Below, one piece after another: positions 44,725 through 55,809 of a DNA stretch of 64,000 bases. Every line of letters begins with the position of its first letter. Position 1 is the stretch's first letter. The translations under genes and the position numbers were made by a program. The DNA is from Rhyzopertha dominica (Eukaryota > Arthropoda > Insecta > Coleoptera > Bostrichidae): positions 72,664,680 through 72,728,679 of the forward strand of contig QCXZ01000137.1 of assembly GCA_025024175.1 (NCBI GenBank), given 5' to 3'. Below the pieces are notes generated by a model, which saw nothing but the letters and a program-made list of their open reading frames with translations, was not told where the DNA came from and did not search any database.

Positions 44725-47700
44725 TTACTGGCACTGCATCCATTTATTACAATATCCGTAAGAGCGTCGGGCTCTTAAAAGTATGTTCGTAAGCTAGATT
44801 TACAAAAAAAGCTTCGTATCAAGAAAGAACAACTCACATTGAGAATCTAAAAAAATAAGTCGACTTTTGTTTGATACTAGGCTTCCGTTTGCACGTCTTG
44901 CCTTTATCGGCGTAGTTTTGACGAGATTAAATACAGCGGATGAGTACTTAACAAATACTAACCTTTACCATCATATCTTGTTTCTCACCTCGCCAGTTAC
45001 CTTTGTATACTCTCCGTCGATGACGGATTGAACTGATTGGAAATAGCGCTGTAGCTACACACCTTTGGAATGTAGTACATTTTGTGTTCTCCCCAAACCA
45101 TTTCAATTCAATCTGATTTTGAAGGAGTTTGGATAATAGATAATACTTGCTCCTGACAATAGCTTTGATTTTTTGCAGACACCTTAAAAAACTCATAGCC
45201 ATAATGACAAAAGCGTAAGCGATAACTATTTTTGTCCCCTTATCCTCAGTTTTTAAACCATTGGCTGCTACGATACCATAAATGCATTATATTCTTAGCT
45301 CCCCACACCTCTGTATTGCCTATTTATTCCACAACTTTTCAGTTCAACCCCTAAAAGCAGGAAGTTAATATTCGCATCATTAACTTCCCAACAAAGGTAT
45401 GACAAAGCATGCAAGTTGGCGCAGCTCGCATGGTGTTAGCTGCGAGGCCCTATTGGAGCGAACGGCTTTTTGCGCGGGTTAAATAGTTCGCCAGCAAACA
45501 AAACTTTACGAACATTAAAACCCAAGAGATAAACGTCAGCCGTCTAAAGTCCTCCAGCAGGATATTAGGAACTATGAAGTGTTAATGAGATTAATGGGTC
45601 ACACGGAGCGTTGTAAATAACATCGTAAAACCTTCCTTCGGGCCAGAGGAAGGAAAGTGGCTGTTCAGTGTTTGATAATGGGACTTTAACGCTTGAATGT
45701 TATCTTACGCCTCTCGGTGTCACCGGGAATTAACAAGATTTCACCCTCGTTGTGCACTATGAGGGACGGACACCGACCAGTCTGTTAAATGGGTGGTGTT
45801 CACGATAATTTGAAAGGGTGCCACTTGCCATGGGCATCATATTCATTAGCTTGTAAGTTTTGCAACTAGCGGACAACCAACGCCAGTCTTTCCATCCCGA
45901 GCTAGTAATTAAATATAGTATAAATTAAGATAACAAAAGGGATAAAGCACCCAATAAATCGCGACATGATCTTGATCTTGAGCTGATCTATCGAAATCGA
46001 TCTAGAAGGATTTTTGAATTAGTCCTCCATAGTTTTTCCCGAAAATGCCTAATTCACAACGCATTTCTTAAGGAAACAAGAGGTGTGATTTTAATAATTG
46101 TTGGNAGTATGCCGATATTTGTAATTTTTGTCTTTGAAGCGTACACCAGGTGCTAAAGGTCTTTATTGACTTATTGACGATCCGATTAGACTTATTTGCT
46201 GCTTATCTCAATCGACACTTCCTTCTTCATGTTTCATAGAAAATGTATTGATAAATTTTCTTCTTTTGTCTGGCCAAAATTCAAAAGTCATTCGACAAAC
46301 AAACAAGCCGCTTTTAAATGTTCAACCAGTCATGTCCCCTGCTGTCTTTAAAATCTCTTTCACAAACTGAAGCATAACACAGTTTACTTCCTAATGCTCT
46401 ATTGACTCCACCGGTCATCTTAAAGCTTCTGGAAGACACTTCACTTTCTGGAGCTTATTAAGGAATCAACTGGTATTTGCGCGGCTATCTATGACGTTTT
46501 TCTAGTTCTACTACCACCGCTTTTCATTCATTTTCTTCTTCACTTTGAGCTCCTTCGCTACTTCGCCGATTCTTCACTTTCAGCTTCTTCTTATTATTTA
46601 CAATCATTTCATGCCACCTACGTTTTCTTAAACGATAAAACTACAACATTCTATCTAACTCTTGTAATGCATTAAAGAACATTACGATAAATTTGCCTTG
46701 TATAAACAAGCCGTGTTTTAATTTTAGAAATTTTACCTTTTATTTTGATACTTTCTTGATACCTTTCAGGAATCATTTTACTAGACTCGAGAAAGCATTT
46801 AAAATCATTTTGGGTAATTATATAGAGATACAGAACAAGTTTTATACTGCTGTAACCGAAACAAACAAGTATCTTTTTACTAGAGTATGTTTTTCATTTA
46901 ACTTGGAAACAAGGTCGTTAGATTTTAAGACTAACATTTGTACTTTTATATTGGTTTTAGTGTATTAACGAATAATCACTTGAGAAAAGAAGTCAATTTA
47001 GTGCAAAGGTGAAATTCACTGATTATACTCAGTAAAGCCACAAATTACCAAATAAGCAAATTAGCTTAGTTTTGAAACTATATTTTGCTAGGACAGCTGA
47101 TATAGCAAAATTTTTGCGATCAGTCTGTATCCAGATACAATTATAAATAAGAGACCGTGGCGTTTTATGCCTTTATTTTCTTGAGTATGTATATAATTTT
47201 AACTAAAATGTCGTAATCCTAGATTTTGTAGCCCTTTTCCGGCATACCTAAAGTTTTGAGGCTTACAAAACTGTTCGTCGTCAGTTAAATTGGTCGAGAT
47301 TACCATTATTATCTATGCCAAGTACCACTAAAACAGGGAATGTATTCTACAGCTTTCTGTTGTGAAACTGGAATATACACTTCATTATAGTACAGGCGTA
47401 ACTATCAGCTTTATAACTTTTTCTTATTCAAATCTGAAGATCTGATATGGCTGAGTTTTCTGTCATATCAATGGAGTATACTACAATATTTGAATGTAAC
47501 TAAAACACAAATTAATCCCTTCATTTTTTTTAGTTTACATGTTTTAACTGCAATTTTCAGCTCCTAATAACTCCGACTTTGAATTCAAATTTAGAAAAAG
47601 CAAAACAAAACAGGTTTTTTCTAACTTGAAGCGGGGCCAAATTTTATCTATTTCTCTAAAAGTTATTTCTGCATTCGTTTACTTTTCAGAGCCAACCCTT

Positions 47701-48138
47701 CAAAAAATGTAAATAGCAAAAAGATTTCAGTTATACATTATTTTGAAGCTGCTTTTATTGACTGCGCAGCCATACTAATAATGACACACTTGCTATTAAA
47801 TGAAGGGCGATCTGAGTGTAGTTTTATTAAGATGTAAATACATAAAAAACCTTACCACTTTATTTAGGATAAGTAAATATTTATTTCAGCAGCTAAGCTG
47901 TCATTTTCAGTAGAAGTGGGTTGACTTCTTGAAATATTTGGCTGGGATGAGCAGAATCATTATTGGTACAGAAAATTAATTCTTCCCGTATCTTGTCGTT
48001 CTCTTTTGATCTTTATAAGTAAAACAATTAGTCCTTTAATCTTTTCAGAATGCTCGATATTAGGTATAAAAATATCTTTTAAACGCTAAAATGCATAATC
48101 CACAAGGTAATATTTACAAACATGTTTTAAAATTTGCG
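44725..48138. other. No gene recognised
   Basis: About 3.4 kb. The part 45400-45920 is clearly less A/T-rich, non-repetitive and lacks long frames; it could be a conserved non-coding or regulatory block. The rest is A/T-rich. An open stretch at 46693-46968 lacks any recognised motif. Confidence 0.35.
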
Positions 48139-48331
48139 TTGAGGACATACATTCTTGGCATTTTTGTACTCCAAAAAAAAAAACGTACGAATAGAAACCT
48201 GTTGATAAAATCGGTTGCCATTTAAAATGATGTTATAGTTCAACAATAAAACACCAGTAAAAATGTTCGTAAAAGGTAAGATTAATAAAAAATAATCTAC
48301 TAAATCATACTTTAAGAACCCGCTGTATATT
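48139..48331 (+). repeat. Dispersed repeat, copy 1
   Basis: Aligns with 52103-52310 in the same orientation; both start TTGAGGACATACAT, share AACAATAAAACACCA in the middle and end near CGCTGTATATT. Identity looks around 75%. Family unknown. Confidence 0.7.
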
Positions 48332-48393
48332 TATGCTTGTATGGGTACTACTAACATCATACCAAGCGTTTGGTTTATAGGTAAAACCAGTTT

Positions 48394-48495
48394 TATGCTA
48401 TGCTGTCTGCATTAGACCTAAACTACACTGATGAGCAGTAATGAGAGCGAGATAGATCTATCTGTAGTTGGTTGTGGTGCAGACAGCATAGCATA
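48394..48495 (+). ncRNA. Hammerhead-ribozyme fold (type I) with one core substitution
   Basis: Outer stem I: TATGCTATGCTGTCTGCA (48394-48411) pairs perfectly with 48478-48495. After an internal loop (9 and 8 nt), inner stem I AACTACA (48421-48427) pairs with TGTAGTT (48463-48469). Flush with it is the core CTGATGA (48428-48434), helix II GC...GC (48435-48448, 10-nt loop), then GAGA where GAAA is expected (A14 to G at 48451). Stem III is ATA/TAT around GATC (48452-48461), and C48462 sits at the cleavage position, directly before stem I. All other invariant positions match. The internal loop in stem I and the loop of helix II are where tertiary contacts occur in natural hammerheads. A half copy lies at 27957-28007. 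The host element is unknown. Confidence 0.6.
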
Positions 48496-48734
48496 TACAT
48501 GCATTTTTATGTATCTAGTTATCCTAAATTAATCTAGTTAGATTTTTCGAAGGTATATTATTTAAAAGTTTGTTATTAATCCTACTTCTAAATTTATTTT
48601 GTCAAAGCTAATAAATGCCAGTATTTCAACCACTAACCTGTAGCGGATTCTTCGGTGACTTCACCAAAAGTAAATTTGGAAGTGGAATCAAAAACAAGTG
48701 TTTTATTATTACTATTATTACACGTTTCATCTAT

Positions 48735-49673
48735 ATAGGATGAAACTTTTACAAGAATTAGACGACGAGACCTGGATGGACATTTCCAGCTTTGCGAGAA
48801 TTTTACTAAGCATTTGGGTACAACAAATTATTTCTCTGATGAAAATACATTAATTTATGTTGAACGGTGAAGTGAACACGAGTCATAGGGATTACTGGGT
48901 GTCACACTAACCTACGTATTTCATTTGCAAAAGTCTCATCCAAAAGCCTCAAATATACAACGCTTGGGCAGGCATTCAGACAAGCAATTTGGCCGGTGAT
49001 ATAGTTACTTGGAGTCATAAATAGCACTTATTGACTCTTTAATCACCCCTAAATACAAACGTCCATGAAAATCAACTTTGTTTTAAACGGGATGGAGCAT
49101 CCCTCATTATCATAAACGAGTACGCGATTTCCTAGATGCTCTTTTTCCCGGAGAATAGATAGACCGGAGAGATCCCATCAAACGTCCAGCTAAGTCGCCC
49201 GATTTAACATCATTGGATTTATTTTGGTGGGACCACCTAAAATGTCAAATATATGTTACATCACCTTAATTTCTTCAAGTGTTTCGAAAAAAAAGTTGCA
49301 AAGTGTCATTCGATAACGCCACAAATGTAGCAAGACGTCAGAAAAACATTGTTTCTACTCTTGTATGGAAACTGGTCGTGGGCATTTTGAGCAGTACATT
49401 TGTTCTTTGTTTCCATAACGACTTTTATTTCCTCTCACAGTAATCTAAGTAGTGTTAAAAAATCATGGTTGTGTAGACAATGTTAACTGCTTCAAAATGG
49501 TGTCGCTCCCTCCATGGTATCTAAAATTTTTGAAGGAGCGGATCTGAGCGGAGGGTACTAGATGAATGCAGTAATAAATTTAAAACCAAGATGAAACTTC
49601 AGCATATTTTCCAAACTTGGACAAAATCGAAGAAGACCTTAAAGGATGCAAATTTTAGTTAGACACCCTGTAT
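48735..49673 (+). pseudogene. Tc/mariner-superfamily transposase pseudogene, copy 3
   Basis: The most complete copy of the family. Frames in order: KLLQELDDETWMD (about 48740), then TNYFSDENTLIYV with the first catalytic Asp (about 48828-48860). Next YNAWAGI (about 48960), FKRDGASLIIINEYAIS with the second Asp (about 49085-49130), and after a frameshift RPAKSPDLTSLDLFWWDHLKCQIYVTSP with the third Asp (about 49185-49265). Allowing for the frameshift, about 36 residues separate the second and third Asp. Multiple stops. The sequence GACACCCTG followed by TA at about 49663-49673 is a plausible right terminal repeat of the CAGGGTG type. The left end was not found. Confidence 0.75.
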
Positions 49674-49679
49674 ATGCCA

Positions 49680-52102
49680 AACGGTCAGAGAATATTCAGC
49701 AAATATAGACCTATGTAAATATACAAAATGACTGTAGCAGGTTGAAATGATATTTGTTTTATTCTATAAAATTCGTGAAACAAAGCGCAACCAATTTGTT
49801 TTCAAAACTAAATAAAGAACAACTGAATTTCCTGGCTGCGCAAAATTATATACAATGCATGCAAATTATTGGCTAAACTACACAAATGTATTGTTACCCT
49901 AAAGCCCTGTGCTCAGAGCTTGAAATGTTACAACAAACTGAATGGTATTTACCAATTTTATAAATGAAATTCTGCACATGAAATGCGAATAAACAATAGT
50001 ATTGAACGGATCCATGATTTGAGTAAATACAATGTGAAAATTTACTGGAAATGTTGGTTTTGTGTTGATTGCTGACAGAGAATAGTGTGACACTCTTGAA
50101 TAAAGATTTTTATATGGACTCTCTTAACCATATATGTTTATGTTTTAAGAGTACAATTTAAATTGTAGAAGGATTTCTTTATAAGTAGATCTAAGAAAAT
50201 CAAGAAATTTAACAGTTTCAAGTATAATTGCGCTTCTAGTAACGTCCTCCATATATTGAACTTCAGTACACCATTAAAGTTTTGATATAGCGAGTTATCC
50301 TCACTTTCAGCCCTTTATATGATGCTTCTACGCAGCTTATCAAAAGCTTCGCCCCAGGGTACAGATTTCGTGATTGTTCTTTTCCCGAATTGGCCATGTC
50401 TGGATAAAAACAACATTCCGGACCGTGCTTTCCAGCTGGGATTTAACTTCGTTTTGGAACAACCCCTGTAGTTCACTAAACTTTTGCCCATGTTTCTATT
50501 CTCAGATGTATGTACAAGCTCCGACTATATTTCGTATTTATAGCCTAAAGGTCTTTTTTTGTATTTAGACTACTGCGTAATTTCCAGTGAGCGGCGCAAT
50601 ACACGAAACTGTTTTCTCGGTTCGTTTTGAGAAAAAATGAGTAGGCTGTATACAAATGATAAGAAGAGCTTCTTACATGGTATATTAAGACGCACAAAGT
50701 ACCTTAAATACTGAGACAGAATATTCGCCTACGCATTTTACGCAGTTTCATTAGCTGAGATACTGCGAAGCAGAGTTGAAGTTGGGGTCGTCAAAGCCAG
50801 ACGTTAATAAAATCGGGAACATTTCGTTTCTAGGGCGTAGGTACATTAAGGTATAGAGGTAAGTGGATACCTGAAGCATTTGACTAATGGAGCAGATTAC
50901 GTGTACTCATATTCCGAGCGACGTTCATCTACATATTCAACGTGAAAGTAATAATTTTGTGTGGCGTTGATTGAAATAGTGAGAAATATAAACTGCACAG
51001 TGCATCAATATTATGTTTAGAAATTATTCTAGCTCCCCTGAGAAACCAAAGGTTACCATTAATATGGTATACCTCTATAACTAATAAAACATGTATGACT
51101 AATAATAATTATTAGAAGATCCGATTGGGTTTTACACGTACACATATTTCTGAGAAAGTATTGCCAGTTTTGACTACTAATTGGATTTCACAAGAGTGAT
51201 GTCACTACAAAAAAGATAGATGTGCATTAACGCTGCATGTTTTAAAGCATTTACACTTATGTGGCCGAAAACCCTCTGCACATTTTACTATTAAAGTAGT
51301 GGAATTTTATTTTAGGTGGTTTTCTCTCACACAACTTTAATTAAATTGCATTCCACTTAGAGATGGATTAATTCAATATTCTTAAAATTTTTGTACTTGA
51401 TGACTTATTGGGTTACAGTTGGAGGATTTATTTAGAATGTCATCGATTGTTTTAACGCAAAGACATGGATGTGTTATTCACATTTCAGGTTATTGTAGAT
51501 ATATTTATAGAACTAATATAGCTATAGCGATTTCTCCATCAAGTACTGCTTAAATCTGGTGATTTTAATGGGTTATTGTAATTGGATTTGGTAAGACGAT
51601 TCTGACCGCAGGTTACAGTATTTTGACACCACGTTTCAATACCCGAATGATGACGGACAATTATTACAATAAGTATTATATTTTTTTGACAAGAGTAGCT
51701 TTCATCTCAAAGCCGCGGCGCAAACAACTCGAGAAAACTATCGCAATTATGGTTTGGTAGAAATCAACTTTGAAAATAAAAAAACCTGGGTTTCCAAAAA
51801 GAGTTATGGTATGAGCTGACACTGTAGTCCATTTTCTCTTAGCACGTTGACAGGTGAAAGATACCATGAGTTTTTTTTAGAGACCAATTAGTTCCTGGAC
51901 TTGCAGTCCTAACTACTAACAAGATAATTAAACAATAACAGAAATAAAGAAGTAACGATGTTAAGCTATCTTGTTGCTGTAGCAGTTGGTAGTTGAGATC
52001 AACATTAAGCAAGTAGTTTTGCCGAGCTTCCTTCTGGTTATGTATGTCTGATTGTACAGCAAGCATCATAAGTAGACGTTGACTTTTGCGAGAATGTGTG
52101 TA
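49680..52102. other. No gene recognised
   Basis: About 2.4 kb without recognisable coding sequence. The region 50280-50900 is somewhat less A/T-rich. Confidence 0.35.
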
Positions 52103-52310
52103 TTGAGGACATACATACATTCATTTTCGTATTCCAAAAAGCGTACTGCATGGAAATGTATTGAAAAAATCGGTTGACATTTAAAATGACGTTATAACTA
52201 AACAATAAAACACCAATAAAAATGCCAACTTTGTAAAAAGGTAAGTTTAATAAAAAATAGTCTTAAATAATTTATCTATTGTATTTATTACATAGTTTAC
52301 GCTGTATATT
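52103..52310 (+). repeat. Dispersed repeat, copy 2
   Basis: Counterpart of 48139-48331 in direct orientation. No hammerhead follows this copy, so the ribozyme is not an obligate part of the repeat. Confidence 0.7.
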
Positions 52311-53084
52311 ACTCGATATTTAATTCAATTTTAATAGAACAACGAAAGCTTTTTCGCTACACCTTTTCCTCATAAAAGGAATGATAGTTATTATGTAGAA
52401 AACTGTTCATGGTGGCTTCTAGCGTTCTGGATCTACGTATAATGAAATTTTTCCCTAACATGGCTAGCTCGTAGCTCCTTCAAAACATATACTAAAACTA
52501 ATTGGTCACGTTGCTATACAAGTACACGATAAGAACATGTGACCACGTGACCAAATTGTTAGTTTCTGTACTAGTTAACGACTGTTCTTCGCCTAAGTAA
52601 TTGGGTGAGGTTTCGTATAGGGTTGTTAACGTGTGGGCAGATTTATTATCGTACGTTTTCTGGAGTATCGTATCTCTGGTTACATGAGACGTAATTTTAT
52701 TTTTCGCTTTCCGTCTTTCAGAGTGACAAAATTGGAGCGCGAAAGTAATGAAAGATTTTGTTCGCATTTCGTTCTGGATAACGCTTGTTTACATTATTCT
52801 CTATGTGCCAGATAGCATAGTCTTTGTAGTTTGTATATAATTTAGACGGCGTCATTTTGTTGCCACTATATCATTCCATAAGCCGGGTATCCCTAAAGGT
52901 ATTATTGTAGACTTGAAGAACAGTTCTTGCAACTAGCAAAATCATTATATAAAAGTGATTATCAAACTTTGTAAACGTCGGGTTTTAACGGAATACCACT
53001 CAAGCTCACGTATTTTGCTGCAATAAAATCTGGTATTATATGAGTATATAAATATACATATGAGTATTTTAGATTTAGGTAAGT

Positions 53085-53148
53085 AAGTACATATCGTCCC
53101 CTTAGTAGTACAACTGGATAACTCAAATTGTTGGTATTTTGAGTTATC
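53085..53148 (+). repeat. Inverted repeat, left arm, with internal hairpin
   Basis: 53085-53127 is the inverted counterpart of 53782-53826 (shared TATCGTCC, CTTAGTA and TACAACTGG), about 85-90% identical. Adjoining it, GATAACTCAAA (53117-53127) and TTTGAGTTATC (53138-53148) form a perfect 11-bp hairpin. Confidence 0.7.
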
Positions 53149-53781
53149 TGCATGTACGCGATCAGTTTTGCACGCTCTTTTTAATGCTACAACTAGAAAA
53201 ATTCTACAAACACTCTAACATTGAGAAATACAGTGACACAATATAGGTAAGTATGATGGTTATCAAATATCTGATGCAACAAGTGTTTATTTTGAAAAAC
53301 CTAATTGTGCACCAAGAAAGTCTTCATAGAATTTGATGTAACACGTGTGCAACTCAAGATATCAAGTTGTGCGCCTGGCTTACTTGACTTATTCGGTGGC
53401 ATTTCTGTGCATTTGGATAGATATCTACTTGTGTAGATAGTTTAGTAGTGTGCAGGTGCTTAAGTATTATTGGTACTTCGTTAGTAAAGGTTGAAAGAAT
53501 GTCAGCACGAGGAAAATACAAGTTTAGCAATAAAATGTTATATTCAAACATAAAATGTATGTTTATTGATAAACGAACAATTGGGTATTTCTTGTTAGGT
53601 ACTCTATTTTAAATGCTAAAACTAGATATCTTCTTTTTAATTAAAAAAATAAGAGCAACAAATTAAATTTTGGAATTTTAAAGGCAGCAAATTGTATATT
53701 AGGAAAATCATCTTCAATGTATTCTGAAAAAAATATTTACTTTACTTTACTTTAAAATTGCACTCCCGAAAATTCAACATT
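53149..53781. other. Interval between the inverted repeats, no gene
   Basis: About 630 bp of A/T-rich sequence without a long reading frame. It may be the body of a non-autonomous element, or simply lie between two repeat copies. Confidence 0.3.
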
Positions 53782-53826
53782 TTTGAGTTACCCAGTTGTA
53801 GTACTAAGAGGACGATACAAAGTACA
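53782..53826 (-). repeat. Inverted repeat, right arm
   Basis: Inverted copy of 53085-53127. No clear target duplication was found outside either arm. Confidence 0.7.
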
Positions 53827-53829
53827 TAT

Positions 53830-54655
53830 AAATTAAAAAAAGTTGGTATAGTGTTTACTCTATAAAAAAGAGTAGGTAGATAAATGTTAAAATAGTGCAA
53901 ATTTTTACCATCAAAGCGAAATGTAGATACAGTTATAGTTTTATAATTGCTCTTCAAGTAGAAGATATAGGTAACTGGGTACTGTAAGGTTCACCGTAAT
54001 TAAGTGGATAAGAAGCTGAATTTTATAACAGGACGAGCCAAGCTATCTTACTTTGGTTTATACTTTTAAAGTGACGACGAGTTTGCTACATACATACAAT
54101 ACTCTTTACTGATTAAGTATCTCAAGTCATGAAATAACTTGTTACATGGCATTTATGCTTACCAGTCGACACACATAAAACCGGAAAAATGAAAAAAAAA
54201 CCAGCATTTTGCATTTGATGAAATAGCCGCATACTATTTCAGACTAATGATAAAATTTATGCGTTACTGTACAGTAAATATTTGTACTGGTTCTAGACTT
54301 CTCCCTATCGGAAGTAGGAGGTATCTAGTGCGTGACTGCAATCTGTTCTAAATTTTATTTTAACATTTTTAAGTTCATCTATATTAAAAATTATATAATG
54401 TGCACAATGTAAACTGGTCCAATTTTTGCTCTAAGTGGATATATGAGTAATGTTTACTTCTACAATAAATATCCCCGAAGTCTATCAAATCCACTATATT
54501 TAATGAATAGGCAAAGCGCTTTCAGCTATAATTAGCCATCATTGTTTAAAAAAGAATACAAAAGAATTTATTAAACTGACATTGTCAAGATCGAAACAAG
54601 CAATCTGGACTTCAAACAAAACAGTAGCCTGCATGCCAAAAGCACAAACATGAAA
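53830..54655. other. No gene recognised; probable 3' flank of the Penelope-like element
   Basis: About 820 bp of A/T-rich sequence. The right-hand part borders the Penelope-like C-terminus and may contain its 3' untranslated region. Confidence 0.3.
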
Positions 54656-55318
54656 TCAATGATCAAATAAAGAATTTAGAATAGGACAACTAAAATTACA
54701 AAAATCATTCAAAATTGTAAAATTACCGTTATCTATAATTTTGTATATATCAAGAATTTCTAGAAAATTTAATTTTGAAGATTCATTACAAGCATGTAAA
54801 GAATTTAAATTATTTAAAGAGGCAGTGTGTTTAAATGACAATAAATGATTTGCTAACAAAGTATTTGTATTAACTATATCAGTATTGTCATATTTTTCAT
54901 ACTGTTTCAAGTGTTCATTGCCTCTAATTGAAAAAGATCTTCCAGTTTGACCAATATAAACAGAATTACAATCGTTACAAGAAAAACTATAAACTTCCGA
55001 ATGATTCAAAACTGGAATTTTGTCTTTATTGCGAACAAAACGGGAAAACGCACTGCCTACCGTAGAAAAACCAACACTTATTCCATGAGAGGAAAACAAT
55101 TTAAATAAACTAAGTGAGACTGGACCAACAAACCTAAGGTAATACCAAATTTTGGTTTCTTCAAAAGAAAACTTAAATTTTGTTAAATATTTAAAGTATA
55201 ATTTTTGTAACACATGATTTGGAAAATTATTATTAAAAGCAATTTGAAGAATTACACCTAGTTCCTTTTCAAAAGCGTTAAATGTCTTCCAACAGCACAG
55301 CAGCTCAAGTAGCTTCAA
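54656..55318 (-). CDS. Penelope-like element, C-terminal part with GIY-YIG endonuclease
   Basis: A 220-codon open frame. Residues about 30-60 are the RT-endonuclease linker (NNNFPNHVLQKLYFKYL). RFVGPVSLSLFKLFSSHGI matches the (P)YVG.IS..I...L....I.V motif that precedes the nuclease in Penelope-like elements. The nuclease reads SEVYSFSCNDCNSVYIGQTGRSFSIRGNEHL, with the paired Cys of the Penelope type and the YIGQTGR signature; HLLSFKHTASL and ILNDFCNFSCPIL follow. The RT domain that should lie upstream (right) is missing. About 30 bp further right an N-terminal-like Penelope segment begins on the opposite strand. Free of stops, but truncated and thus not autonomous. The first few dozen codons before the linker are doubtful. 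Confidence 0.85.
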   Translation of the reverse strand: MKLLELLCCWKTFNAFEKELGVILQIAFNNNFPNHVLQKLYFKYLTKFKFSFEETKIWYYLRFVGPVSLSLFKLFSSHGISVGFSTVGSAFSRFVRNKDKIPVLNHSEVYSFSCNDCNSVYIGQTGRSFSIRGNEHLKQYEKYDNTDIVNTNTLLANHLLSFKHTASLNNLNSLHACNESSKLNFLEILDIYKIIDNGNFTILNDFCNFSCPILNSLFDH

Positions 55319-55350
55319 AGGCAGCTCAACGAATATGACTGAAGACAGAA

Positions 55351-55806
55351 GTGAAGGCCCACTACAAGGATCTTAATTTAGTTAACATTTATTTGAAATT
55401 TTTGTATTTTAAATTGTCTTCTTTGCTTAGTTATATTGAATTCTATTGCTTAGATTATAAGTTGAGAGATATTATTTCATATAGATCAAGCAATCTTCAT
55501 TTCAAGCTTAAATATCTTCGTTTTCGCGAGAAACACTATAATATTATTACTTTTGGTTCTTACCATAATTTAAGGTCTAGAATTTCAGACACTGATAACA
55601 ACTTACCAAATTTGTGTAATGATGAAGTTCATAAAGATTTCTTAAAGAAACCAATATTCTAAATTCACTCTGTTTCACTCAAACCGTTTGTAAATTTTCG
55701 ACCGTTTAATTTTCATAATAGAATCCTAAATTTATCACGTGCTAGTTTTTCAAATAAACAGCTACAAAACCCAAAGTTTAAAATTTATTTCACGCAAGAA
55801 AGTTGA
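55351..55806 (+). pseudogene. Penelope-like element, N-terminal part, opposite orientation
   Basis: The open frame 55351-55662 reads NLHFKLKYLRFREKHYNI and SRISDTDNNLPNL. After one TAA the same frame continues with FNFHNRILNLSRASFSNKQLQNPKFKIYF up to 55806. The RxxNLS.....S..QL......F.F pattern is the N-terminal domain found before RT in Penelope-like elements. The RT itself is absent. Together with the minus-strand C-terminal half it gives a head-to-head arrangement. A CTGAAGA at about 55339 just before it may be a leftover of a terminal hammerhead. Assignment is moderate. Confidence 0.5.
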
Positions 55807-55809
55807 TAT

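Noticed and set aside
54574..54600. CTGACATTGTC...CGAAAC resembles a hammerhead
   Set aside because: No credible helix II and no pairing strands for stem I; orientation is also opposite to the adjoining Penelope C-terminal half.
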